Positions 35,012-44,465 of a stretch of 64,000 nucleotides of DNA are shown here, piece by piece. Origin of the DNA: Chitinophaga sp. 180180018-3 (GTDB taxonomy: Bacteria; Bacteroidota; Bacteroidia; Chitinophagales; Chitinophagaceae). The stretch's first letter is position 1, and each line of letters begins with the position of its first letter. The DNA lies in assembly GCF_037893185.1 (NCBI RefSeq), contig NZ_CP140772.1, forward strand, positions 4,154,001-4,218,000. The letters are read 5' to 3'. Both the position numbers and the translations under genes were made by a program. The notes under the pieces were generated by a model. The model was not told the origin of the DNA, made no database searches, and saw nothing but the letters and a program-made list of their open reading frames with translations.

Positions 35012-36541
35012 TCAATACCCCGGATTCTGTACCAACGCCGGCGCATTCCTGTCAATCTCCGTTTGCGGGATAGGCCAGTACTCATACGCCGCCTTATAGC
35101 TGGTCTTAATATCCGGGAACAGCGGGTTCTGTACAAATCCATTCAGCTTCTGCAAGGCAGTTCCCCATCTTCTCAAATCAAAATAACGTAATCCTTCCAG
35201 CGCAAATTCTACGCGGCGCTCATGCCTGATAGCCGCGGTCATGGCAGTTTTGGAGAGCCCCGGTTGTAACGGCGGCATACCAGCCCTGCTCCTCACCTGC
35301 CTGATGGCATCGTACACGCTGGCATCCGGACCAGCTGCTTCGTTCTGCGCTTCTGCATACATCAGCAGGATATCTGCATATCGCAGCAGCACAAAATCTC
35401 CATCGTCGATGGTGCCATAATCGGGATTGACAAGGGAAGGATCCAGCCATTTTTTTACGGCATAGTATCCTTTGATCCAGGAGTCTTTGCCGGGAGTTGC
35501 AATGGCCAGGTCGCCCGTAAAAGGCCAGCTCTGGGCCTTGGTATCGCCCGGGAAGAAGAAAGTCATGCGCATACGCGGATCGCGGTTTTCGTAGGGCTGT
35601 CCTTTTACGTATACCGCGGAGGAGGCGGTATCTTTTCCGTCGGCCGCTTCATATTCGTCGATCAGATCCTGTGTACCCAGCTCTCCTTTCCAGCGTTGCA
35701 GGTGTACGGCGAAAGCCACATCCTGATGCAGTACATTCGGCTTCAGGTATTTCACGGAAAACATTACTTCCTTGCTGGAGTTCTGATCGGGTTTATAGAA
35801 GTTAGCCATGTAATTAGGATTGAGGCTATACTTGTTACCATTGATGACCTGCTGCGCCAGCGCCGCTGCTTCAGGGAATTTTTTCTCAAACAGCAGCACA
35901 CGTACTTTATATCCCTGCGCCGTGGTTTTTGTGGCGTGTCCATCTCCATAAGCCACATCCGGTAAAGCTGCAATAGCTTTATCCAGATCTGATTCTACCA
36001 GGGCCAGCACCTCTGCCCTGGTGGATTTCGCGCGGGTAGACTTGAAATCGATAGTAGCCGGATCTTCTGTAACAATCGGTACGTTGCCATACAATTCTGC
36101 CAGCCAGAAATAATTGAACGCCCTCAGGAAATACGCTTCTCCCTGGTATTTAGTCAGCTGGTCGCCCTGCAGCACTTTGCTCACGTTGGCCAGGAATGAA
36201 TTGATAGCAGCTATTGCCTGATAATTATTGGTATAGTAGGCAGATACAAATGATCCGGATTGTGGTGTGATAGGTACATTGATACCTCCTCCATAACGGT
36301 ATTGCCCATACGAATCGTCAGTAAAATTATCCCAGGAAGTAACAGTATACTGGGAGGTAGCGTAATCGTTGCCGGTGGCATAAAGAAAGCTGTAAAGACC
36401 AGCAAGTGCCTGATCTGCGTCGGCGGGCGACTTCCAGAATACCAGCGACGATACTTTGGAGGTAGGTGTAACATCCAGGAACTCTTTCTTACAGGCTCCC
36501 AGTGCCAACAGTAATATGATAAACGGAAAATATCTTTTCAT
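35012..36541 (-). CDS. SusD/RagB-family surface lipoprotein, second system
   Basis: The ATG at 36541 gives 509 residues; an in-frame ATG at 36547 is also possible. The lipobox (LLALGAC, Cys about 17) and KKEFLDVTPTSKVS are followed by the SusD N-terminal TPR region (QGEAYFLRAFNYFWLAELYG). The RagB-type C-terminal domain ends with the typical FALEGLRYFDLRRWG and YWPIPQTEIDRN segments. It pairs with the STN-SusC gene 30 nt upstream and is the last gene of an ECF sigma/FecR-controlled unit, ahead of a strong hairpin. Confidence 0.93.
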   Translation of the reverse strand: MKRYFPFIILLLALGACKKEFLDVTPTSKVSSLVFWKSPADADQALAGLYSFLYATGNDYATSQYTVTSWDNFTDDSYGQYRYGGGINVPITPQSGSFVSAYYTNNYQAIAAINSFLANVSKVLQGDQLTKYQGEAYFLRAFNYFWLAELYGNVPIVTEDPATIDFKSTRAKSTRAEVLALVESDLDKAIAALPDVAYGDGHATKTTAQGYKVRVLLFEKKFPEAAALAQQVINGNKYSLNPNYMANFYKPDQNSSKEVMFSVKYLKPNVLHQDVAFAVHLQRWKGELGTQDLIDEYEAADGKDTASSAVYVKGQPYENRDPRMRMTFFFPGDTKAQSWPFTGDLAIATPGKDSWIKGYYAVKKWLDPSLVNPDYGTIDDGDFVLLRYADILLMYAEAQNEAAGPDASVYDAIRQVRSRAGMPPLQPGLSKTAMTAAIRHERRVEFALEGLRYFDLRRWGTALQKLNGFVQNPLFPDIKTSYKAAYEYWPIPQTEIDRNAPALVQNPGY

Positions 36542-36570
36542 AACCATAATTTTAACATTGACAGGATTTT

Positions 36571-39500
36571 TTAGAACTGCACAGTAGCACCGAATGTATA
36601 CGTTTTGATCTGCGGATAGGTAACGTAAGCACCATCTCCCAGGCGCTCAGGATCCAGCCCGGGGTAGTTGCTGATCGTAAACAGGTTATCGGCACTGCAA
36701 TAAATACGCAACGATTTCATCCCTACATGGCTGATAGTTTTCAGCGGCAGGGTATAGCCCAGCTGCACATTGCGTAAGCGCACAAATGACCCGTCTTTCA
36801 GGAAATAAGTGGACGGATAGTTCTGTACCGGCTGGTATCCGTCTGCCACATAGATCTTGGGCATGGTGGTGCTGGGATGTGTAGGCGTCCAGCGGTTGCG
36901 CCAGTCGGTAGTAGGAATGGATCCCTGACGGAACGGCTCTATTCCCCATCCGGTTACATATACTTTCTGACCCTGTGAACCATAGAGCTGCGCACTGAAG
37001 TCAAAATTTTTCCAGGAAGCACCGAGGTTGAAAGAGAACTGGAAATTTGGATAGCGTCCTTTTACATAGGTGCGGTCTTTATCATCGATCACGCCGTTGC
37101 CATCCACATCTTTTATCTTCAGATCACCAGGGGTAGGCGTAACCGGCTGTTTGGGCGATTTGTTGATTTCATCCTGGCTCTGGAAGATGCCATCCCAGAT
37201 GTACATGTAGTATCCATCCAGCTCATGGCCTTCTTCGCGGATGGTATGGTCGCTGATTTCCCGTTTACCGAATTTCTCCAGCTTGTTTTTGTAAGCCTGA
37301 AAAGTAACGCCCACGTTATAGGAAAAGTCTTTCCCTATGGCGTCCCGGTACTGGGCGCTGAAATCGAATCCTTTGTTACGCACGGCGCCGTTATTGATGG
37401 TAGGTGCGCCTAATCCCAGCCACAGGGGCACCTGGGAGCCACGGAGAATATTGAAGGTATATTTATTGAACCAGTCGCCCGTAAAAGTGAGGCGGTTATT
37501 GAGAATGGTGAAATCCAGGCCAAAGTCCAGTACGCGGGTAGTTTCCCAGGTCAGGCTGGGATCTACCAGGCTGCCGGGAGTAAACCCGGTAGTAACTGAA
37601 TTATTGAAGACATATTGTGTTTGATTTAATGTAGGTTGATACGGGTAAACACCGATATTCTGATTACCGAGCTGGCCGAAAGAGCCTCTTAATTTGATAT
37701 CATTTATCCAGGAAGATTTCTTCAGGAAAGCTTCTTCCGAGATCCTCCATGCGCCTGCTACAGAGTAAAAGAGGCCCCAGCGACTGTTGGACGGTAAGCG
37801 GGAAGTACCATCGTAGCGAAGGCTTCCGCTAACCAGGTATTTATCGCGATAGTCGTAGTTGGCATTTCCATAAAAAGAGCGGATCGCCCATAAATTGGAA
37901 GTACCGCCATTCCACTGTCCGTCGGTAGGGCCGGCATCCAGTTCTTTCAGCAGGTTGGTAGCATATTGCCGCCGGCCAGCATCAAGGTTATCGGATTTGT
38001 TCTGCTCTTCCTGGAAACCCGCCAGGGCAGAAACATTGTGTACCCCGAATTTTTTCTTGTAGGTAAACTGGCTGTACAGCACTGTGTAGATATTGCTTTT
38101 ATTGCCCGTAGTAAAGCCAGGAGAGCCATCATCGAGGATACCAGCGCTGCTCATATCATTGAAGTAGTACGTCTGAATTACGGGGCGGAAATCGCTGTAT
38201 TTATACGCATCGTAGTTCATGCCGGCACGGTTCTCCCATCTCAGGCCATCGATGATATCTACATCGAGGGAAAGGTTGCCCTGTGCGTAGTAGTCCTTTG
38301 CCCTGATGCGGATGTCTTCATCCACGATAGCCACGGGGTTTTTGTTTCCCAATTCGTTGGAATAGGCTTTCTTAATCCAGCGGCCGTCGGCGGTACGGGC
38401 CGGATACAGGGGCGATTGTGCCAGGGCGGAGAGGAACATATCACCGGCACCGTTTTCAGGATACTTACGGTCGCCGTACTGCATCTGTACATTCGTTCCC
38501 AGGGTCACACGTTTATTGATGCGAGATGATAATCCTAAGTCCAGCGTATATTTCTTGTAGTCGAAACCTATCATCACACCAGGTTGTGAGCTGATACCCA
38601 ATCCGAGGCTGTAGTTGGTGTTATCTTTTCCGCCGCTCATGTTGAGGTAATGATTTTGGGTATAGGCTGTTTTGAAAATATCATCCAGCCAGTTATGATT
38701 GGGATATTTCGTACGGTCGGTAGCGTTACGGTAAAGATCGATCTGCGCCTGGGTGTAGAGCGGGGCATAGCCGGAGTTAACCCTTGCTTCATTGGAGAGG
38801 TCCATGTACTCGGCAGAATTAGTGATCACACTGGGCAGCTTTGCTGCTTTGGAGATACCGAGGTTATAATTGTAAGACAGGGAGAAGGCGCCCCCCTTTC
38901 CTTTCCTGGTTTTCACGACAATTACGCCGTTGGCGCCGCGTGATCCATAGATGGCAGCGGAGGCCGCATCTTTCAGTACGGAAACGGATTCTATGTCGTT
39001 GGGATTGAGTACGCTCATACTTCCGGGCAGCCCGTCTACGATCACCAGCGGATCATTACCTGCGCCGCTGAAAGTACTTACCCCACGGATGCGTAGCTGC
39101 AGGTTTTCGTTGCCAGGTTCTGCGGAGCCCTGTATCACCTGTAGCCCGGGTACCTGGCCCTGTAGCAGCGCTACAGGGTTTGTTACCACACGTTTGTTAA
39201 GCTCTGCGCCGGAAACGGTAGCTACAGAACTGGTCAGCTTATGTTTTTCCTGTGTGCCATAGCCTACTACCACAATTTCATTAAGGCCTGCAATATCTTC
39301 TTTCATCACAATGGTATAATGTGTGCGGCCATCAGCAGGTATTTCCTGCCGGAGGTAACCGATGCCGGAGAATACCAGTATAGCATTGTCCGGTACCTGC
39401 AGCGTAAATAGTCCGTCGGCAGTTGTAGTGGTGCCAATAGTGGATCCTTTTACCTGTATGGTGATACCAGGTAGCGGCATTCCTTTTTCTGTAGTGACCT

Positions 39501-39894
39501 TACCGGTGATCTTGGTGGTTTGCAGGTTTCCGGCCGATTTCCGGATCACCACCGTATTATCATCGAGTATCGCATAGTGTAACCCGGTGATGCCGGATAC
39601 CGCTTCCAGGGCTTCGGGTAATGTAGCCGAAGAAAGGCTCAGCGTTATTTTGGGCAGTTTTTCAATTTCATTGTTGCTGTAGTAAAACGCATACCCGGAT
39701 TTTCGTTCGAGGTATTGCAATACTCTTTCTGCATCGGCCTTGTCGAAAGACACAGGGAACCTGTTTTGCGAAAAACTCGCCGCCGAGGCCTGGAAAACGG
39801 CCAGCAGCAACAGACAGGAAAAGCGGATTGTGCGCAATAACTTATGCGCATAAGGGGGCGGCACAAGCCCCGCTTGTGATTTGTGTTTGTTCAT
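36571..39894 (-). CDS. SusC-type transporter with STN signalling domain
   Basis: The 1107-residue protein has a long signal region, then an STN (secretin/TonB N-terminal) domain (about 50-120, LERKSGYAFYYSNNEIEK). A carboxypeptidase-regulatory-like domain (ITGKVTTEKGMPLPGITI), a SusC plug (DPLVIVDGLPGSM; VLKDAASAAIYGSRGANGVI) and a barrel ending in Phe follow. The STN domain contacts the FecR anti-sigma factor in the periplasm, so ligand uptake is reported to the ECF sigma factor encoded upstream. It works with the SusD protein downstream. The ligand is not evident; the divergent sulfatase hints at a sulfated glycan. Confidence 0.94.
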   Translation of the reverse strand: MNKHKSQAGLVPPPYAHKLLRTIRFSCLLLLAVFQASAASFSQNRFPVSFDKADAERVLQYLERKSGYAFYYSNNEIEKLPKITLSLSSATLPEALEAVSGITGLHYAILDDNTVVIRKSAGNLQTTKITGKVTTEKGMPLPGITIQVKGSTIGTTTTADGLFTLQVPDNAILVFSGIGYLRQEIPADGRTHYTIVMKEDIAGLNEIVVVGYGTQEKHKLTSSVATVSGAELNKRVVTNPVALLQGQVPGLQVIQGSAEPGNENLQLRIRGVSTFSGAGNDPLVIVDGLPGSMSVLNPNDIESVSVLKDAASAAIYGSRGANGVIVVKTRKGKGGAFSLSYNYNLGISKAAKLPSVITNSAEYMDLSNEARVNSGYAPLYTQAQIDLYRNATDRTKYPNHNWLDDIFKTAYTQNHYLNMSGGKDNTNYSLGLGISSQPGVMIGFDYKKYTLDLGLSSRINKRVTLGTNVQMQYGDRKYPENGAGDMFLSALAQSPLYPARTADGRWIKKAYSNELGNKNPVAIVDEDIRIRAKDYYAQGNLSLDVDIIDGLRWENRAGMNYDAYKYSDFRPVIQTYYFNDMSSAGILDDGSPGFTTGNKSNIYTVLYSQFTYKKKFGVHNVSALAGFQEEQNKSDNLDAGRRQYATNLLKELDAGPTDGQWNGGTSNLWAIRSFYGNANYDYRDKYLVSGSLRYDGTSRLPSNSRWGLFYSVAGAWRISEEAFLKKSSWINDIKLRGSFGQLGNQNIGVYPYQPTLNQTQYVFNNSVTTGFTPGSLVDPSLTWETTRVLDFGLDFTILNNRLTFTGDWFNKYTFNILRGSQVPLWLGLGAPTINNGAVRNKGFDFSAQYRDAIGKDFSYNVGVTFQAYKNKLEKFGKREISDHTIREEGHELDGYYMYIWDGIFQSQDEINKSPKQPVTPTPGDLKIKDVDGNGVIDDKDRTYVKGRYPNFQFSFNLGASWKNFDFSAQLYGSQGQKVYVTGWGIEPFRQGSIPTTDWRNRWTPTHPSTTMPKIYVADGYQPVQNYPSTYFLKDGSFVRLRNVQLGYTLPLKTISHVGMKSLRIYCSADNLFTISNYPGLDPERLGDGAYVTYPQIKTYTFGATVQF

Positions 39895-40002
39895 AACCAG
39901 GATGGAATTAATAGAGAGATCTTTTTTTCTTCACCGGGAAAAATACATTCCCGTTAGGGAGTTTTCCTCCCATTAGGTGCTTATGTATTGCATTGCGATA
40001 TG

Positions 40003-41037
40003 TTATTGAATGATTACCGTGTTTTCCCGGATTTCGTACTCGAATGGTTGAATCTTACGGAGAATGTCCAGGAGCTTCTCAATTGATATATTATTAGCAC
40101 GACCGGAAAACCTGAATTCTCTCAGCTCCGGATTCTGAATGACAATTTTCACGCCGTACCAGCGTTCCAATCTGGTTGATAAACTGGCTAATGTTTCATT
40201 ATAAAAAACAAACTGATTATTAATCCATGCTACTTCTTCGATCAGGCTACTATCGCCCGAAACGGTGGACAGTGGCTGCCGTTCAACAACGGCCTTATCT
40301 GCCGTTTTTTTCAGCCCTACGCCAGCACTAACAGCAGCTGCCGGCTTTTTCCAGATAATTTTCTGATTGGGTTTTAACAACACCGGTGCATTGTTACCGG
40401 TTTCTTTCATGGCCACTTCCACAGCTCCTCTGATGAGGGCAGTTTCCGCAAAATCTTCGTCGTCGTAAGAGCGTACGTTGAATTCCGTTCCCAATACCCG
40501 TATATCCATCTTACTGGTATGAATAATAAAAGGATGACCTGCAGATGCTTTTACTTCGAAATACCCCTCCCCGCTCAGGTATACTTCCCGCTGGCCGCTG
40601 CTGAATTTTTCCGGATAACGCAAACGGCTACCCGCATTTAACCACACCACACTACCGTCGGAAAGTCGTTTTTTAGTTTTCATGCCCATTTCTGTTGTCA
40701 TCTCTTTATAAACGCCGTCGTTTCTATTGTAAAAATGATATACCAACAGGGCGCCTGCCAGCACAGCTGCCATACCTACCGGTATCCACCATCTTTTTTT
40801 CTGCTTTGCCGGTTGCTGCTCCAGACCTCCTGCTTTAAGGCTGATCTTTTCCATCAGGCGATCCGTTACCTCTTCGGACGATTCAGCCTCTTTTTTGAAT
40901 ACCAACTGATCCATCATGCCAGATTTCAACCAGGCATCAGGATGCTGTAACAACATGGACTCCAGCTCTGACAGTTCTTCATTGGATATCTCGCGGTTCC
41001 AGTACCGCGACATGAGCTCCCAAAATCGTTGAGTCAT
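40003..41037 (-). CDS. FecR-family anti-sigma factor
   Basis: The 344-residue protein has a cytoplasmic N-terminal domain (FWELMSRYWNREISNEELSE) that would hold the sigma factor. A single transmembrane helix follows (about 87-106, WWIPVGMAAVLAGALLVYHF). The periplasmic FecR domain (LSDGSVVWLNAGSRLRYP, about 130; GTEFNVRSY) and the C-terminal DUF4974 region (ISIEKLLDILRKI; YEIRENTVII) come last. It sits between the ECF sigma gene (72-nt gap) and the STN-SusC gene (108-nt gap), the standard Bacteroidota trans-envelope signalling order. Confidence 0.94.
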   Translation of the reverse strand: MTQRFWELMSRYWNREISNEELSELESMLLQHPDAWLKSGMMDQLVFKKEAESSEEVTDRLMEKISLKAGGLEQQPAKQKKRWWIPVGMAAVLAGALLVYHFYNRNDGVYKEMTTEMGMKTKKRLSDGSVVWLNAGSRLRYPEKFSSGQREVYLSGEGYFEVKASAGHPFIIHTSKMDIRVLGTEFNVRSYDDEDFAETALIRGAVEVAMKETGNNAPVLLKPNQKIIWKKPAAAVSAGVGLKKTADKAVVERQPLSTVSGDSSLIEEVAWINNQFVFYNETLASLSTRLERWYGVKIVIQNPELREFRFSGRANNISIEKLLDILRKIQPFEYEIRENTVIIQ

Positions 41038-41109
41038 CTGTCAATGATAATATACTGTTATAAAAACAACGGAAAACAAGAAAACAATTAAGCCCGGCAA
41101 AAAAATTTT

Positions 41110-41670
41110 TCAGGAATGAGAAAACGTAGCTGCGGTAGACAATGCAGCCCAAATTTTCCGGGTAGCGAGGGTCATCTGAACATTTACGGTAGCCTTGGAC
41201 AGATCCAGTAATTGCGCTACCTGTTCGTACGTGAGGCCATCTTCCTTCACCAGTATAAAGATCTGCCGGCAACGGGGAGGCAATGATTGAATCACCTGCT
41301 GTATTCGGCCTACCTGCTCTTTGCTGATCATCACATCTTCCGGGTTAGGAATTGCGGGGCCTTGTACCTGAACAGCCCATTCAGCCTGGTGCGCCTGCCG
41401 GCGGCCGTTGCTTTTCAGATAATTCAGTGCCGTGTTTTTAACGGCTTTAAAAAGATAGAATTTGAAGTGCTCCGGAGCTGGCAGCTGCCCTCGTTGTTGC
41501 CATATCTTCACAAAAACATCCGACACTATTTCCTCCGCTTCCTGCTCATTTCCAACAATACCCGCAGCGAAATACCGGAGGCTGGTCCCAAACTCCTTTA
41601 CCAGGTGCCTGAACGACGCCATATCTCCGTTTTGCAGAAAAGCTGCGTAATTTGGTTGTTGTTTGTTCAT
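41110..41670 (-). CDS. ECF-type RNA polymerase sigma factor
   Basis: The 186-residue protein has sigma-70 region 2 (about 20-90, IVGNEQEAEEIVSDVFVKIW) and region 4 with its helix-turn-helix (about 125-180, LPPRCRQIFILVKEDGLTYE). It should direct transcription of the downstream SusC/SusD unit once released by the FecR protein. The gene is divergent from a sulfatase gene across 134 nt. That gap holds three copies of a TTATGG motif in both orientations (near 41711, 41750 and 41769), which may be regulatory. Confidence 0.95.
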   Translation of the reverse strand: MNKQQPNYAAFLQNGDMASFRHLVKEFGTSLRYFAAGIVGNEQEAEEIVSDVFVKIWQQRGQLPAPEHFKFYLFKAVKNTALNYLKSNGRRQAHQAEWAVQVQGPAIPNPEDVMISKEQVGRIQQVIQSLPPRCRQIFILVKEDGLTYEQVAQLLDLSKATVNVQMTLATRKIWAALSTAATFSHS

Positions 41671-41804
41671 AATCGTGGACTAACTAAGTTAGTACTCTTT
41701 TCAACACCCCTTTTATGGTAGATTCTCTATTCGTAATATTATATTATCCATAAGGGCATATCAACCATTTATGGTAATATCTTACCAGAGCTTAAATAGA
41801 TTCC

Positions 41805-43355
41805 ATGCAGCTGAACAAATGGATATCCACGTTCCTTACAGCCATCCTGTGTATACAGCCGGCATTCCGTGCTGTTCAGGCGCAGGCCAGGCAGGGAAAG
41901 CCCAATGTTATATTTATTTATGCAGATGACCTTGGGCTGGGACTTCTCTCCTGCTACGGACAACGCATCATTAAGACCCCGAATATCGACCGCCTCGCCG
42001 AAACAGGCATGCAGTTTACCCGTGCCTACGGCGCCCACCTGTGCGCTCCAGCCAGGGCAAGCCTGATTACAGGGTACAGCGACTGCCGCCCGGGGAAATG
42101 GAAGGTTACCGGCGGTGGCGCTTACAAAGACCTGGCCACCGGCCAGCGGGATCTTGCCTCTATCGAACAATCCGTACAACAGGCCAACGGCGTGGAAGGC
42201 ACCCAGGTATTCCTGCCGCAGGTATTCAAAAAAGCCGGCTATACCACCGCACAGATCGGGAAACTGGAATGGGGCTTCTCTGCAAGTACACAACAACTGA
42301 AAGCGCATGGCTGGGACTATTACTACGGCTACCTCGATCATGAAATGTGCCACGGCTTCTATCCTCCCTTCGTTTTCGAAAACGGACGGGTAATTAATAT
42401 TCCGGGTAATACTTATGCAGATGCAGGTAAGTCGGAAGAGCCCGAAACACCGGCAGCTGCCAGAAATCGCTGGAACAGGAACGGCAAAGCGGTATATTCA
42501 GAAGATCTTTTTATTCAAAAAATTATTTCCTTTATAGACACACATCAACATCAGCCGTTTTTTCTCTACTATCCATCCCAACTCCCTCATGGCCCTGTGG
42601 CTATTCCGGCCATAGATCCCGAGTTTGCGTTCAACGACAGCCTGACAGGGATTGAAAAAGAATATGCATCGATGGTAAAACGGCTCGACGACCATGTGGG
42701 GATGATATTAGGGGAGTTGGCCAGGTTGCATCTCGACAGCAACACACTGATTATTTTTTCTTCCGACAACGGGCATGAAATATACTATTCCATGAAAGGA
42801 CGTGTAGAAAAACCTTACCGGGATATGCGCACCGGCCAGCTATTCGACAACCTGCATACAAAATTTTATAGTAACATAGGAGGCGATATATTCAATGGGA
42901 ATGCGAGTCTGGCCGGACTGAAACGAAGCAATTGGGAAGGCGGTGTACGGGTGCCGCTGATCGCCTGCTGGCCAGGTAAAATCAAAGCAGGCGCCGTTTC
43001 CCATCAACTGGTCAGCAACTACGATTTGCTGCCTACCATGGCCCAGTTGCTGGGCGTAACGGTAACAGAAGAGAAAGATGGCCTGTCTTACCTTCCTGCG
43101 TTACTGGAGCAACGCGGCAGCAGCCATAACGCCGTAACATTTGGCTCTTACATGGGGCCTGCCGTGATCGACAGCAACGGTTGGAAGCTGCGGTATTTTG
43201 CCCCGGAGAAAGTATTTCAGCTCTACTACCTGCCCGATGATCCGGGAGAAACCAAAGACCTTATACAGGCACAACCGGAGAAAACAAGCGCGTTGAAAGC
43301 CATATTAACAAGGGCCTGCGAAGGAAACCTGGAAAACGGCTGGTACAGGGAATGA
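41805..43355 (+). CDS. Formylglycine-dependent sulfatase
   Basis: The 516-residue protein has a signal peptide (to about VQAQA) and the type I sulfatase signature CAPARAS with Cys80, Pro82 and Arg84 (CxPxR), the site converted to formylglycine. Metal ligands Asp41-Asp42 (YADD) and a later FSSDNGHE segment (about 320) complete the alkaline-phosphatase-like site. The wording resembles arylsulfatase A-type enzymes of family S1. It hydrolyses sulfate esters in the periplasm or at the surface. The gene is divergent from the ECF sigma gene of a SusC/SusD system, so it may desulfate that system's substrate. A formylglycine-generating enzyme gene is not in the window. Confidence 0.92.
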   Translation: MQLNKWISTFLTAILCIQPAFRAVQAQARQGKPNVIFIYADDLGLGLLSCYGQRIIKTPNIDRLAETGMQFTRAYGAHLCAPARASLITGYSDCRPGKWKVTGGGAYKDLATGQRDLASIEQSVQQANGVEGTQVFLPQVFKKAGYTTAQIGKLEWGFSASTQQLKAHGWDYYYGYLDHEMCHGFYPPFVFENGRVINIPGNTYADAGKSEEPETPAAARNRWNRNGKAVYSEDLFIQKIISFIDTHQHQPFFLYYPSQLPHGPVAIPAIDPEFAFNDSLTGIEKEYASMVKRLDDHVGMILGELARLHLDSNTLIIFSSDNGHEIYYSMKGRVEKPYRDMRTGQLFDNLHTKFYSNIGGDIFNGNASLAGLKRSNWEGGVRVPLIACWPGKIKAGAVSHQLVSNYDLLPTMAQLLGVTVTEEKDGLSYLPALLEQRGSSHNAVTFGSYMGPAVIDSNGWKLRYFAPEKVFQLYYLPDDPGETKDLIQAQPEKTSALKAILTRACEGNLENGWYRE

Positions 43356-43383
43356 GCTGCTGCAGGCTAATCTGTCTTCCCAA

Positions 43384-44334
43384 CTATTCAAAATGCTTAC
43401 GGTAATCGGCCAGCCATTTCTTTTCACTGTCCCATAGCAGGCTGTATTTTTTATGCCGCAGCAATTCGTATAATTTCCGGATAGATGGCTCTTCCTGCGC
43501 ATATTTCACCAGGAACTCCAATGCCACAATAATCTCCGTTTTACCGCCGGTACCTATGGCTTCAATGGCACGCTGCTTTGCTACCAGCTGGTTCACTCTT
43601 TTAACCACGTTCGGCACTACTTTCGCATCGCCGTACCGGATCACGCCATACAATGCGGTGAATTTGTTTCGGCCATGTTCCAGCTGTTCGAGGAACAGCG
43701 GCAGCATTTCCGGGCCCGAAAGTTTCAAAATGGCGTATAAGGCAGTACCGGATACATCCTGCTTTTTATGGCCGAGCAGCTTCATCAACACCGGGATACT
43801 ATTGCTGGAACCGGAAGTAGACAAAGCATTATTGGCATACAAAAGGTCGTACTCACTATGGCTCGTTTCAATGATCCGTAACAATGTTTCTTCGGCCTCT
43901 TTTCCTTCCGCCAGGCTTAACGCCTTTATAGCACTTTGCCGGATATCCCAGGCATCATTGCCAGTGGCGTTGATCAAAGGAGAAAGATCGGTACCCGCCG
44001 GTTTTTTCAGATTCGAAATCCGGTCGAGCAGCGAAGAGAGCACATAGCGTTGTTTTTCTTTCCCCACCCTGTTGATGAGAAAAACAGCAGCATCCATATC
44101 GCCGGTGTTTTTCGCAATATGCCCGAGTATAAAATAAGCGCGGTCTCGTTTATTTATATCCTTCTCCATATTTATAAACGCCATCAGCGGAGGGATATAA
44201 GCAACATCTTCTACCTTTTCCGCCTCTCTCATGGCTTTCCAGGAAATGGTATCTGCACTGCTTTTACCGGCAGGCAATGGCATATCACTGTTGTCATTCA
44301 TTCTGTTGATCAGTTCAGCAAGATAATTTTCCAT
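43384..44334 (-). CDS. HEAT-repeat protein
   Basis: The 316-residue protein has no signal peptide and consists of helical pairs of 30-38 residues typical of HEAT/PBS lyase-like repeats. Examples are DAWDIRQSAIKALSLAEGKE, SIPVLMKLLGHKKQDVSGTA and MLPLFLEQLEHGRNKFTALY at about 127, 179 and 209. Such proteins are binding scaffolds and the partner cannot be predicted. It is convergent with the sulfatase gene (28-nt gap). The start at 44334 leaves 131 nt to the next gene, a divergent outer-membrane barrel protein. Confidence 0.8.
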   Translation of the reverse strand: MENYLAELINRMNDNSDMPLPAGKSSADTISWKAMREAEKVEDVAYIPPLMAFINMEKDINKRDRAYFILGHIAKNTGDMDAAVFLINRVGKEKQRYVLSSLLDRISNLKKPAGTDLSPLINATGNDAWDIRQSAIKALSLAEGKEAEETLLRIIETSHSEYDLLYANNALSTSGSSNSIPVLMKLLGHKKQDVSGTALYAILKLSGPEMLPLFLEQLEHGRNKFTALYGVIRYGDAKVVPNVVKRVNQLVAKQRAIEAIGTGGKTEIIVALEFLVKYAQEEPSIRKLYELLRHKKYSLLWDSEKKWLADYRKHFE

Positions 44335-44380
44335 TACACATATTGGTTAACCTGCTTAAATATAAGCAATCTCCAATTTA

Positions 44381-44400
44381 TTAACCTTCCTTAACATTAA
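44381..44400 (+). promoter_or_regulatory. Direct-repeat box upstream of the barrel receptor gene
   Basis: TTAACCTTCCTTAACATTAA contains TTAAC-N5-TTAAC with 10-bp periodicity, the layout bound by OmpR/PhoB-type response regulators. Further TTAACC copies lie at 44347-44352 and 44412-44417. Sixteen of 20 positions match the box at 48174-48193. Confidence 0.55.
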
Positions 44401-44465
44401 AGCAAGGCTTGTTAACCTCCGTTTGACAGGCCCCGGACTACATTAGCAGGCAGTAAAACATCTCT

